Notes under the pieces: model-generated | The model's database searches: none | What the model was told of the DNA's origin: nothing | The model's input: the letters and a program-made list of their open reading frames with translations, nothing else | Program-made: the position numbers and the translations under genes | In this document: one piece after another, positions 22,864-33,834 of the stretch | Layout: each line of letters begins with the position of its first letter | Position numbering within the stretch: position 1 is the first letter of the stretch | Source of the DNA: Petaurus breviceps papuanus | Taxonomy: Eukaryota; Chordata; Mammalia; Diprotodontia; Petauridae | Length of the DNA: 64,000 bases | Reading direction: 5' to 3' | Assembly: GCA_028583685.1 (NCBI GenBank) | Contig: JAMXIF010000003.1 | Coordinates: 75,369,998 to 75,433,997 of the forward strand

Positions 22864-23289
22864 CATAACACAATAAGTTCTAATGAATAAGTAACTCAAA
22901 TGTAAAAGATTTCATGATTTAAAAAACAAAATAAAATGGGTAAAAGTATCTTTCAACTATGTCTAGGAAGAGAATTCTTAACCAAAGGAAAGAGGAGTTA
23001 GTGAAAAATAAAATATATCATTTTGATTACATGAAATGAAAAACCTTTTGTAAGAACAAAATCAATGCAGCTAACATAAGAAAGGAAATTGCACTTGGAA
23101 AAAACTGTCTACATGAAATGTCTCTGATAAGGATGTGATATGCAAGATATGTGAAGGATTAACACAAATGTATAAGACCAAGAGCTATTTACTAATTGAA
23201 AAATGGTCAAATGATATAGACAAAAAGTTCACAAAAGGAGAATTGTAAACTATTAACATCCATAAGAGAAACGCAAATGAAGAAGGAAA

Positions 23290-23440
23290 GAGAACTTTTA
23301 TACAGTGCCTACTGTGATCTAGCTAGGCACTGTGCAAAACACTTTAAAATATTATTTCATTTGTTCCTCATAACTATCTTGTGAGGTAGGTGCTTGAAAA
23401 CAATTATGAGGTTTCATTTTACACCTAGAAAACTGGCAGT
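23290..23440 (-). mobile_element. MIR fragment inside L1 relic
   Basis: TTTTATACAGTGCCTACTGT, CTAGGCACTGTGCAAAACAC, TTGTTCCTCATAACTATCTT and GTGAGGTAGGTGC are the reversed MIR tail and CORE-proximal sequence. An old MIR should not lie inside a younger L1, so rearrangement or a coincidental join is possible. Confidence 0.55.
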
Positions 23441-23639
23441 GGTGCAAATGGTGGAAATATTTAGTATTGTAGGAAATGTGGAAAGATAGGCATACTAATA
23501 CATTGTTAGTAACTGGAATCTGTCCAACTATCTTAGAAACAAATTTGAAATTGTACTAAACAAATGGTTAAAATGCTCATACCCCTTGATCAACAGATAC
23601 TTCTGCTAGATTTGAAGAAGATCAAGGACAGAAAGGAAG

Positions 23640-23865
23640 TTCCCACATAGTTGGAGTTTCTTTCTCTCCAGTTATGCTCATTCTAAATACAGCTCAGACC
23701 ACAATGCCCATACTATTCTCATTCTTTCCATTCCTCCTCACCCCTCCTTTCACTACATTCCTTTTATATGTTGTCTCCCCATGTCAGAATGTAAGCTCCT
23801 CGAGGCCAGGGACTATCATTTTTGCTCCTATATACTTAGTATAGCATGGTAACCACTTAATGAAT
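23640..23865 (+). mobile_element. L2 3' end
   Basis: GTTGTCTCCCCATGTCAGAA, TGTAAGCTCCTCGAGGCCAG and GGGACTATCATTTTTGCTCC are followed by an L2-like tail ending TTAATGAATG. Confidence 0.65.
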
Positions 23866-23982
23866 GTTTTATCTATATCTCACTCCTGCTCTTCAACTTG
23901 GTCACTGCTTAGCTCAAAGAAGAAGTGAATCTTTTTGAGCAAGTTGGGGATCTCTTTTTATGAGCTTTGGATACATGTTATT

Positions 23983-24498
23983 TTTTTTTAAGCAATCGGG
24001 GTTACGTAACTTGTGCAAGGTTACATGGCCAGTTATTTCTGGGTGTGGTGCTGAGTGTCTGAGCCCGGGATTTGATCTCCAGGTCATCCCGACACTGGAG
24101 CTGGTGCTCTTACTCACTGAGCCACCTGGCCGCCCCCAAAAGGGTTTGTATTTTGGGTTTTTTTGAAGGGCAGTTGGGGTTAAGTGACTTGCCCAAGGTC
24201 ACACGGTGAGTAAGTTATCAAGGTCTGAGGTCAGATTTAAACTCAGGTTCTCCTGACTGGCTGGTGCTCTATTCACCACACCATCTAGCTGCCCCATAAG
24301 ACACTGGAGTCTGTTGAACAGATATCACTTATTTTCTTTCTTTTTTTAAAAAAGCAATCAGGGTTAAGTAACTTGCTCAAGGTTACATAACCAGTTTTTT
24401 TGGGTGGGTGCTAAGTGTCTGAGCCCGGGATTCGATCTCCAGGTCATCCCAACACTGGAGCCAGTGCTCTTACTCTCTGTGAAACCTGGCCGCCCCTA
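23983..24498 (-). mobile_element. Probable third dimeric SINE, arms separated by a later insertion
   Basis: The right arm is 23983-24137 (TTTCTGGGTGTGGTGCTGAG) and the left arm 24341-24498 (GGGTGGGTGCTAAGTGTC). On the minus strand they run left then right, as in the other dimers. The 16-bp flanks TTGGATACATGTTATT (23967-23982) and TTGGATATGTGTTATT (24499-24514) match at 14 of 16 and abut the outer ends. About 200 bp lies between the arms, including another SINE. Confidence 0.65.
24160..24297 (-). mobile_element. tRNA-derived SINE (WSINE1-like) between the SINE arms
   Basis: GAAGGGCAGTTGGGGTTAAG, TGACTTGCCCAAGGTCACAC, AAACTCAGGTTCTCCTGACT and CACACCATCTAGCTGCCCC, reversed. No clear target duplication was found. 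Short non-SINE segments lie on both sides of it. Confidence 0.8.
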
Positions 24499-24514
24499 TT
24501 GGATATGTGTTATT

Positions 24515-25324
24515 ATAGAATACATTACAGCAGCAGTTTATTTTTTTGGTTGTCATGCATCCCTTGCATCTAAGTTATATTGCTCAGAGAACTCAAATGA
24601 TTTTATCTAGACTTTAGAACTTTGAAAGGAAATGCCCTTGTGACAGAGTTGAAAAAAAAAGTGGCAGTCAGGAGACAACTACAAGCAAGAGTGTATGGGA
24701 GTCAGCTCTGACTGGCTGGTGACAGCCAATTGTTAAATTTTCAATGAGGGACTTGCAACTTGGAAATCAGTAAACATATACGTTAGGGCTTGATTTGCGG
24801 TTTTGTCTAGTGCCCATATTTTATTACTGGAGAAAATCTTAATAATACAGATTAAATTTAAAAGTATGTCATGTATACATTTTACAAGAGCTGGTTACTA
24901 GGCATTTACCAGAACATCCCTAAAAGCAGGGACCTTTGGGACTTCAGAGAAAAATTTTATTTTCTGTGAAGTGCTAGTGCTAAATAAATTTTGGATGGAT
25001 ACAGAGGAATGAATGAATGACTTTAGAAGATATTGTGTTACTAAAGTAACTGATGAAATTAATACAGTCTACTGATTCAACTACCTTCTGGTCAAACTTT
25101 TCTCAAGATTCCACAAATTGGTGTTTATCCAGGGCTGTGGAAAAAAATTTTTTCTATCCATACCTCATATATATTGTAAACACATATTTCAAATGTTAGA
25201 GTATATCACTATGAATAGAACATTTAAAAATCACAAATGGCTATTCTAGCCAAACTTGCCATATTTCACCACATAATCATTGCCACCACAATCTCATTGT
25301 ATTTTTTTTACTCCAAAAATTGTT
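24515..25324. other. Unassigned stretch
   Basis: No gene or clear repeat is recognised. Confidence 0.35.
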
Positions 25325-25651
25325 TTATAACCTTTCATCATGTAATCGTCGGATGGTATAATTCTGTTCATCATGCCACTTAAAAGGAAACAGTAGCAAT
25401 GTATTCACCAGTGGCAAATGCATGCACATTTGTCTCTCTTGCACTGCAAACCATGAGTCGAGAATTCGCAGCACCCCTGCATTGTCAGTATATTTCTGAA
25501 AGCCGACTTGCATGGTTTGTTTAGAGTGCTGCAATACTAAGGGTATTGTCCTCAACCCAATGAAGAGCCCTAGGCCCAAGAGGAATGGGTGTTCAGGTGA
25601 ACCTGCCATGAGTAAGTCATGAGATATGATAAGACTTGTATCTTCCCACAC
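25325..25651 (-). other. Unrecognised 108-codon open frame
   Basis: An ATG-initiated frame begins MWEDTSLIISHDLLMAGSPE, includes a hydrophobic stretch (HPFLLGLGLFIGLRTIPLVL) and ends RRLHDERL. I do not recognise a family. Several CpGs in a CpG-poor region are unusual. It could be chance, an exon fragment or part of an unlisted repeat. No Kozak, splice or poly-A context supports a gene. Confidence 0.15.
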
Positions 25652-26011
25652 TAGCTAAACTGTACAGTTCCTCTTCCAGTGATACAGCTTAAAAATAAAT
25701 TCTTTTTAAGCTATACCAGCACAATAAGCTTCACATGATGGTCATACTCCACTTTAGACAAAAAGTTTGGCATAAAATCTGTGATGATTATGTGGTAAGA
25801 TAGGATATGGTTATGCTTATACTATTTTACTGGTTGACCCTTAAATGCTCATGGTACTGATTTTATTAACATAAAAGACAGAATATTCTGGCAGTGTCCT
25901 TGTTTCATGGGAACGTTCAATTCTCAGTGAGGCACATCTATAGATAACAGTGTCATTTATTACTTTTTTTTACTTTGGGCAAAACATTTCTCTAACTTCA
26001 AGTTCAACTGC
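25652..26011. other. Unassigned stretch
   Basis: I see no recognisable gene or repeat before the L1 target site. Confidence 0.35.
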
Positions 26012-26027
26012 AAAATGAGGGGGGTGG

Positions 26028-27040
26028 CCCCAATTGATAAATGGTCAAAGGATATGAACAGGCAATTTTCAGAGAAAGAAATTAAAGGTATATATAAGCA
26101 TATGAAGAAATGCTCCAAATCACTATTGATTGGAGAAATGAAAATCCAAACAACCCTGAGGTACCACATCTCACCAGTCAGATTGGCTAAGATGACAAAA
26201 CAGGAAAATGACAAATGCTGGAGAGGATGTGGGCAAATTGGAACACTAATGCATTGCTGGTGGAGTTGTGAACAGATCCAGCCTTTCTGGAGAGCAATCT
26301 GGAATTATGCCCAAAGGGCTATAAATAATTTCATGTCCTTTGACCCAGCAATACCACTGCTAGGGTTATATCCCAAAGAGATCATAGAAGTGGGAGGAAG
26401 ACCCATATGTACAAAAATGTTTATAGCAGCTCTTTTTTGTGGTGGCAAAGAATTAGAAATTAAGGGGGTGCCCATCAATCGGGGAATGGCTGAACAAGTT
26501 GTGGTATATACATGTTATGGAATACTTTTGTGCTATAAGAAACGAGGAGCAGATGGTCTTCATATTTACCTGGAGAGGCTTATATGAACTGATGCTGAGT
26601 GAGAAGAGTAGAACCAGGAGCAATTTGTACACAATTACAGACACAACGTATGTGTGATGACCAACTTTGATAGACTGGACTCTTCTCAGCAATGCAGTGA
26701 TATAAGTCAATCCCAAAAGACTCATGATGGAGAGAAATGTGTGCATCCAGAGAAAGAACTAGAAAGAACTGAGTCTATATCCATATGGAAGCAAAATACC
26801 TGATCTTTTTCCTTTTCTTGTTTGGTTTTATGTCCTCTTTACCATTTTTCATTCCATCTGATACAATCTGTTTTTATAACATGATTAATGTATCATGTGA
26901 AAGTATTTACAGATCCTATACTTGACTATATGCCACTATGGGGGGAGGTGAGGGAGGGGGACAAAATGTGAAACTCAAGGAATTATAGAATTGAATCATG
27001 TAAACTAAAAGTAAACAAATTAATTAAAAATATATTTTAA
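26028..27040 (+). mobile_element. 5'-truncated L1 (ORF2 C-terminal domain plus 3'UTR)
   Basis: One open frame covers most of the ORF2 C-terminal region: PIDKWSKDMNRQFSEKEIKG, YHISPVRLAKMTKQENDKCW, the Cys/His cluster CWRGCGQIGTLMHCWWSC and FMSFDPAIPLLGLYPKEI. A one-base loss in a T run near 26430 shifts frame relative to the canonical VVAKNWKL, so the last part lies in another frame (PSIGEWLNKLW-like). The 3'UTR matches that at 17.5-17.9 kb. The perfect 16-bp duplication AAAATGAGGGGGGTGG (26012-26027, 27041-27056) flanks it. Confidence 0.95.
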
Positions 27041-27056
27041 AAAATGAGGGGGGTGG

Positions 27057-28261
27057 ACTTAATGGTTTCGAATATAACTTCCATATCTAAATATATGATC
27101 CTATGATCCTCCAATATTAGTGGACAGAAAGCTAACCTGGAAATGGTAAAGGAAGGATTCAAGCACTGCTTCTGAAACAGCTTGCTCTGTGACTCTGGTC
27201 AAGTCACTTACTCTCTTGGTAACTCTAAACTGCAGAGGTGTTAGTCTTCATTTGTAGCAGGAATTCTAGATATCAATGAAATCAGAGGTTTTTATCCCCA
27301 ATATCCCATTACAAAGAAAGAAAAAGATTTCAAAAATATTTGCTTGCTCAATAAGAGCTATTTGCAGATAAAGGACAATTGTCCAGGTCTTCCAAATTCT
27401 ATTTTTTACCTCTTCAAATTTACACTTTTTACTTGTGTTGCTTGTGCATGTGTGAAAAGCACTGCTAAATTATACCGAATATTTTTACAAAGTATACAAA
27501 GAGATTTTTCAAAACTGAAACCTAGTTGCATATTTTAGGACAATTAGGTTTTGGGTACAAGGATTTAACAAGTCTGTCTATACTTTGGTTATATTTTTAA
27601 CACATACTGAATATGTATGCATATATATATTCATATATATGTATAGTTTTACATGTATAAATAGCAGATGAAAAAAGAATGTTGTCTATGACTTTTCCCT
27701 GACTCTGCTCTGCTATGTACTCCATTTAAATTGTTTTCATCTTCTCACATCCAACTCCCAAAAGTACTTTTGCAGAATATCTTAAAGCAGCAAACTTGGC
27801 AAGAGAGTCCCTCACCACTGTGTTCTAAAAGGAAAGTCTCTGCCATTTAAATACTTCAATATTTTCAGGATCTGCAATTTCACTGATTTGAATGCCCCAC
27901 TTCTCTGACTGATTCATATTAAAGCCCTTCACAACTTATTAGGTGGTGTTTGAGAGTTGTGTGGGTCAAAAATGCAGTACCTTGATGCCTTATTGCCAAA
28001 CTTTGGGAATGACCAAAGTTAGGTTAGTCCTTGGAAAAGAGATAGTTCATCACTATGTCCATACTCAAATCTATTCCAATTTGGTTGGATCTGCCTGTGT
28101 TAAAGCCTTCAACTGCCTATGGTTACCTCCATGTTATTAACAAGCATAAGACTATGTTTTAAGTGAAGACTATTCAAATATCTTTAAGATGTGTGTGTAC
28201 GCAGAATTCGTTTTTCTTTTTTTCTCATTTCTTTTGATCTAAAATGGTATTTTGGCTCTTT
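27057..28261. other. Unassigned stretch
   Basis: No gene or clear repeat is seen. A TATATG-rich patch lies at 27605-27645. Frames are short and lack domains. Confidence 0.4.
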
Positions 28262-28440
28262 TTCATTATGCAAATAGCAGTAATAATAATATCACATTTA
28301 TACAGTGCCTTAAAGTTTACCAAATTCTTTACAAATATTATATTTCTTTATCTTCACAACACAACAACTTTAGTAGATAGGTACTATTATGATCCCAATT
28401 TACTGAGAAGGAAATTGAGGTAGACAGGTTTTTACCACTT
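28262..28440 (-). mobile_element. MIR fragment
   Basis: AATAATATCACATTTATACA, AGTGCCTTAAAGTTTACCAA, TTACAAATATTATATTTC and TAGATAGGTACTATTATGAT, reversed MIR order. The head side is lost. Confidence 0.65.
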
Positions 28441-28467
28441 TCATTTTTGATAGTTAATTGGTTCTTT

Positions 28468-28642
28468 TTTTTTTTTTTTTGCTTTGCTTTCTGGAGGGGG
28501 AAAGGCAGGGCAATTGGGGTTAAGTGACTTGCCTAAGGTCACACAGCTAGTAAGTGTTAAGTGTCTGAGGTAGGATTTGAACTCAGGTCCTCCTGACTTC
28601 TGAGTTGGTGCTCAGCACTGCACTGCACCACCTAGCCACCCC
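28468..28642 (-). mobile_element. tRNA-derived SINE (WSINE1-like)
   Basis: Reversed body with GGGCAATTGGGGTTAAGTGA, AAGGTCACACAGCTAGTAAG, TTTGAACTCAGGTCCTCCTG and CACCACCTAGCCACC. The 12-bp duplication AATTGGTTCTTT (28456-28467, 28643-28654) flanks it. Confidence 0.9.
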
Positions 28643-28689
28643 AATTGGTTCTTTCTCATAATACTATGGAAATCATTCCCCTTCAGAAA

Positions 28690-28880
28690 CGAATTGGAAT
28701 TAAAGAATCCTAGACTATTAGAACTGGAATGGACCTTAGAGTTTAGTCATCCAACTTCCTTATTTTCCATATAAGGACACTGATATTCAGAGAAGAGTGC
28801 AGTGACTTACCCAAGGTCACACAGAAAATCATTCCCAGAGTAAGGATATGGTGCCAGGCTTTCTGACTCCAAGTTCTGCA
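28690..28880 (-). mobile_element. CORE-SINE with CR1/L3-like tail
   Basis: AAAGAATCCTAGACTATTAG, AACTGGAATGGACCTTAGAG, CCAAGGTCACACAG and TTTCTGACTCCAAGTTCTGC. Same family as 8049-8250. Confidence 0.6.
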
Positions 28881-29790
28881 TTTTTTTTTACTTTTTTTCT
28901 TGTGTTAAGAATGGAATTATTTTAGCATGGTCCAATGTAGCAAAATGGCTATACTCAATCACCAGCAGTTATGGAGATTTATAGAAGCTATCTTCTGCAA
29001 TTTGTTTGTACTTTTTCATTCATTCATATCCTACCCATTTGTATCCTATTCATGGTTGAATTTTGTATATTAATAAAAGGGTATTACTAAAGTGTAACCC
29101 TGAAACCGTTTTTTTCCTAATCTCTAACAATTAGATTTTTCAGGAATGTTTTACATTTCTGACTAGGAGTCCACCTGTTTTGTTTTTTTTTATTCAAGAC
29201 CCTTTGGGCCATAAACAATTAGTACTTTCTAAGCCTTTTTCTATGATTATTCTACATATGCTTTTTTGCATCTAAATTTAATACGTGAAGTAAATCATCA
29301 ACAATCCACCCATAAAAGCAGCCTACTGATAAATCTCATTTATATGAGATTGTCTAATAGAGGAAATAGCTATTTAACTTTTAATTCATCTTTAAAGTTT
29401 GGAGCTGCCAATCTGAGAGGATATGCACACAAAGTCACTAAGAATGATAAAAGGTTTGATTTATAATAATAAAAAATGCAGGAAATTCCCCTCAGACACT
29501 TTCTTATTTTTCTTGTCCTGGAAATAATAGATTTTTTCACTTTCTCCCAGAATTCCCCACCCCTTTTGAATTTTAGAACCCCATAGTCAAAGACTAAAAA
29601 TCATAGCCCAAATCCTTTAAAATTTTTTCTTCAATAAAAATTTCTTGAGAAAGAAAAAATTACAGCCATAGACTTCTGGCTATAGACTTTGAAATGTAAA
29701 GTAGCATACATTTCTTCATTTCCAAGCCCAAATTTATGAGTCAGTTCTACTCATATTAGTGTGAGATTTAACTGGAAGTACATAATTAAT
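28881..29790. other. Unassigned stretch
   Basis: No recognisable gene or repeat. The frame at 29266-29466 has no domain. Confidence 0.35.
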
Positions 29791-30032
29791 GGGGCAGCTA
29801 GGTGGCATAGTGGCTAGATTACAAGGCCTGCAGTCAGGAAGACTTGAGTTCAATTCTGACCTCAGACACTAGTTGTGTTACCCTCGACAAGCTACTTAAC
29901 CCTGTTGGCCTCAGTTTCTGCATCTGTAAAATGAGCTGGAGAAGGAAATGGTAAACCAATCCAATATCTTTGCCAAGAAAAACCTAACGGGGGTCATGAA
30001 GAGTTGGACCCAACTGAACAACAACAATATTA
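29791..30032 (+). mobile_element. tRNA-headed SINE with RTE-type tail
   Basis: GGGGCAGCTAGGTGGCATAG head, GAGTTCAATTCTGACC, CTCAGTTTCTGCATCTGTAA, GAGCTGGAGAAGGAAATGG, CTTTGCCAAGAAAAACC, GGGGGTCATGAAGAGTTGGA and CAACTGAACAACAACAA. It is full length and the clearest copy of this family here. Confidence 0.88.
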
Positions 30033-31944
30033 TTATGAACAAACAATAATGAATTCTATTTCTGTGTGTTGAAAAGATGTTATGTGGAGTTAAGATGCAG
30101 GAAACTAAAATAGTGGTGATTTCTATGTTTTATAATATCTTTCCTTTGTTTAAAGGATCAAAGTCATTAGAATATTTCACTATTTACTTATTTGTCATAA
30201 TTCCCATTTTATAGGCTATTTTCTTACATGTAGAAGTAGGCCATGTGATTTCACTCTAGTCTTTATAGTTTCTGTTTAGTTTGAACACCATTGACTCCTA
30301 TTTAATTCCCTAAGAAGCTATGCCAATTTTAAACTCAAAAGATTAGTCTTTCATCTGTTTAAGTCAAGGGCATCTAATCCCAACAGATGTCTTATCTTAA
30401 AAGGTGTTTCCAATGATCTGAAAAACCAAAGCCTCCCATTCTGCTCTACACAAACATCTTCTGATCTGACAATCCATGGAACACATTTCAAATAAATGTA
30501 CCAACATACCCTGACAACCATGGAAATGAGTTCAATTCTGGCTCAGTTCCACTGAAACGACTTTGGACAGATACAATTTTGGGAAAGGCTCCAGACTAGA
30601 AAGATTTCATTTGCCTTATTGATATTTCTTCAGTTTACCCCCAAGAGTATCAGTTTGGGAAATGCCTTGGCCCACAGGATAGCTCTAGAATAGACCTTGG
30701 TAACTAATTTGTTGCAGAAATTACAGGTTACACTAGATTCTGCATTGGAACAAGCCCATATTCTTTAGATTAGTCCTGGAACCAACTCAATTTCTAGGTT
30801 ATTTAATTTGGAATGTATGTTTACCCTAGACTTCCTGCAACTTAGCAGACAAAAATGCATAACCAAAGACAAACTCCAGAACTAGAGTCAAGGTGTGGAA
30901 GATGAGGCTACTTATTCTCCTTGAAATACTTGGTCAATTTTTTACCTCATCTTCATCTTTGCCCAGGGTGGAATGCTTGCCAATCCCAATAGGATTACTT
31001 ATTTTTTCTAAAGCATTTCCTAATCATCTTATTGCATTGCTTTTCATTTGTTATAATTCTACCATGTTGGATTTTATTATCCTTTGCTTCACTTACTACT
31101 TTTCTACATGCATAATTATCCATCCACTACTCAATTCTTCCATCAATTATTTTCCAAATTTGATTTCCTTTTCTTTTCTCCTTCCTTGAAGACTTATTCC
31201 ATTCTCCAAAAATGTGATTCCCAATCTCCTGACCACTAGCAGTCATGATTCTTCAGAGAATTAGCTGCAGAATTCCTTTTGTCTTCTAAAGCTCCTCATT
31301 TCAGTCACTGGCACTATTGAAATCCACTACTTCCCAGATGTTATCTCTTTTGTTTTCTTTATGTCAGGTGTGACCTGAATCTAAGAAGAGTTAAGGTAAC
31401 CTGCTTTACTATATACAATTCCCCAAACTTGCTCATAAAGATGACACCAAGAACATGTGCTGACACCAGTGTGAATACCAATACTACATTCATCAAGACA
31501 AATGCACATGAGTATTTCTGAATAGAGGCAGAACAGGTGTAGTCAAATAATGGAAACTAGATATTATTTTTTTCTACCAAACCATATATTGTCATGGTTT
31601 GTTATTCATACAGCCACTACATTTGGGTTTCCAACATTTTCCCTTTCTTTTTACCCTCCTCTTGCCTGAAAATCCCATCCTGAGCTTGGAGCTATCTGAA
31701 TGGAGCTTACACAGAAAGAAAAGACATTTTAATGCTTTGTAAATAGAAATAATACATCATTAAAACTTTTTTAAATGCATAATTTTCTTTACCACCTCTA
31801 AGAATTCCACTTTCTCTGACTATGTATTGTAACTTGTATTAGGTATAAACTAAGAGGTGTCAAGTTTGACCATTGTGGTCTGGAAAACATGTGTATGTCT
31901 AAGTGTTATGATTTCTGCTTTTTCCCTGGGTTTCCTTAATGCCA
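30033..31944. other. Repeat-poor stretch, no gene recognised
   Basis: Nearly 2 kb without a confidently named repeat. A 98-codon frame at 30893-31189 is hydrophobic but resembles no family known to me and is probably chance in T-rich DNA. Confidence 0.4.
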
Positions 31945-32130
31945 ATAAATCAACAGGCATACATAAAGTGCTTACTATGTGTCAGCTACCTGCCTGTTTT
32001 TTAATATTCAATAAAAATTCGGATGTCTTCAAATATCTACTGGCTTGGTATATTGTAAACTCTGTCTTTTTTGTACCTTCCTCAGTATATAGAACAAGAA
32101 GGTGCTTTAGAAATATTTATCAAATAAATG
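31945..32130. mobile_element. L2 tail fragments in both orientations
   Basis: 31955-31990 (CATAAAGTGCTTACTATGTG) is a reversed L2/MIR tail. 32055-32130 (AACTCTGTC..TTTTTTGTACC, then ATTTATCAAATAAATGA) is a plus-strand L2 tail. Confidence 0.4.
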
Positions 32131-32149
32131 AGATTGCATCAAACATTTT

Positions 32150-32340
32150 AGGATCATAGATTTAAAGCCAGAAGAAAATCTTCCAGGCTAGCAAGACAAA
32201 TCTTTTATTTTAGAGATGATAAAACAACAGTTGAAAAAGTTCAAATGACTTGCCCAGGGTTATAGTTTGTGTGTGAGGTCACATTTGAACTGCCTTCATG
32301 TCTCCAAATTCAGCATTCTACCCATTATACCCCCTAGATG
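32150..32340 (-). mobile_element. CORE-SINE with CR1/L3-like tail
   Basis: AGGATCATAGATTTAAAGCC, AGAGATGATAAAACAACAGT, AATGACTTGCCCAGGGTTAT and ATTCTACCCATTATACCCCC, in reversed order. Confidence 0.55.
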
Positions 32341-32344
32341 CTTT

Positions 32345-32610
32345 GACAATCTATGTGAAGAAGATAAAAAATCATAGTTCCTGATCTCCAGCAGTTTGTA
32401 ATCCAACAGAGAAGATAACATATAAAATGTAAATATAACACAAAAGATACCATAGTTACACAATAGAGGTAGAAACAAATTACTATAATACTTCAAAGGA
32501 GAATGACATAATTTCAATTCAGGGGACTTGGGAGTGGGATAGGTTTCATGGGGAAAGGTAACATTTGAGCTAGATCTTGAAGGATGAGTAGTATTTAAAC
32601 TGGAAAAGAC
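32345..32610 (-). mobile_element. L2 fragment
   Basis: GATCTCCAGCAGTTTGTAAT, CCAACAGAGAAGATAACAT and, near 32558, AACATTTGAGCTAGATCTTG then AAGGATGAGTAG. These are internal landmarks of reversed L2 copies. Confidence 0.5.
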
Positions 32611-32769
32611 CTAATTAATTGAGTTGTGGTCAAGTCAAGTTACCAATATAGATAGGAACTTGTGGATAATAACTTTTTAATGCAGGTAATGTATGTTCCC
32701 AAAAATATCATCAATACCTGAGTAAAAAATAAAATAAATGTGAAAATATGGCAATATTATTTAACAGAG

Positions 32770-32950
32770 CAGGAGATTTGGACTTAGAAGATATGTATCT
32801 GAGTCCCAGATCCAAAACTAGCAATGTACAAATCACAAGTATGCTAAACCTGTTTCATTATTTGTAAAATTAGAATAACACTTGCATAATCTGCCTCCTG
32901 GCATTGTTGTGAGGAACCCCACAAGGTGCTATATCATTCTGAATATCAAC
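32770..32950 (+). mobile_element. MIR fragment
   Basis: ATTTGGACTTAGAAG, CTGTTTCATTATTTGTAAAA, TTAGAATAACACTTGCATAA and GGCATTGTTGTGAGGAA match MIR order. Diverged. Confidence 0.5.
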
Positions 32951-33657
32951 TGGATTGCGAATTTGTAATGAAGACCCAGACTTGTTCTTCTCTGAAACAA
33001 ATTATTTTGGCCAGTGATGAAGTCAATAGTTTTATGTTTTGTAATATTTACTTATAAAGAGAGCATACAGTATAACAATAGTCTCTCTAAGGAATCCTCA
33101 AAATACTGTTATCTTCCCAGTTTCACAAATATGAAACTAATTAACTCCAAAAAACAATAGAATTAAACTATTTGTGAAACTTTGAAAAAATGCTTAATCA
33201 TGTGAGAAAAAATAGAATTACTATAATTTTATGAACCTAAATATATCTTAGGAAACTCAATTTTAAGTCTAGTTCATTAAAAATATTTTATGAAAATATT
33301 TTGAAGATCTAGAAATCTGTCCCTTTATTTATTCAACATAAAGGACATTTTTTTCAATAGAACAAAATAAAAGCCCCAAATACATAACTAATAACTCTAA
33401 TTAAGGAGGTAGTATGGAGGAAACTAACTCTACTGAATGACATTCCCATTTTTTAAATTACATTCATCTCCATTAAAGCCCCAAAGATTAAGAGTAGAAA
33501 AATAGAGACAGAAAGAAAATTTCCTTTTCCTTACCAAATGAGTAGACAGCTTTGAAATGGATTTCACATTTGAAAATATCAAAACTGGTTGATGCATATA
33601 AGTGAGTGAGGAATCATGGATCAATTTTTTTCTTCAATTGAGTGATCACTTTTTAAG
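32951..33657. other. Unassigned AT-rich stretch
   Basis: No gene or repeat recognised. Confidence 0.35.
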
Positions 33658-33669
33658 AATGTCACTATA

Positions 33670-33817
33670 TGAGGCAGCTAGGTGGCACAGTGAGTAGAGC
33701 GCTGGTCCTGGAGTCAGGAGGACCGGAGTTCAGCCCCAGACACTTAACACAGAAAAACTAGCTGTGTGACCTTGGGCAAGTTACTTAACCCCAATTGCCC
33801 TCCAAAAAGCAAAAAAA
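33670..33817 (+). mobile_element. tRNA-derived SINE (WSINE1-like)
   Basis: GAGGCAGCTAGGTGGCACAG head, CCGGAGTTCAGCCCC B-box region, TGTGTGACCTTGGGCAAGTT and CCCTCCAAAAAGCAAAAA. The 12-bp duplication AATGTCACTATA (33658-33669, 33818-33829) flanks it. It sits just beyond the 3' end of the HAL1-like element. Confidence 0.92.
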
Positions 33818-33834
33818 AATGTCACTATAATATA

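Larger units (their letters stand above)
22310..23640 (+). mobile_element. L1 ORF2 relic with nested SINE dimer and MIR-like insert
   Basis: Near 22340 the frame reads LDTG*KIEKQL, corresponding to the L1 'WLKNRK' region. 22870-23280 and 23440-23640 continue collinearly with the L1 relic at 3.7-4.95 kb (TTTTGATTACATGAA, AATGGTCAAATGATATAGAC). It is dead, with stops in every frame. Inserts lie at 22563-22863 and 23290-23440. Confidence 0.75.
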
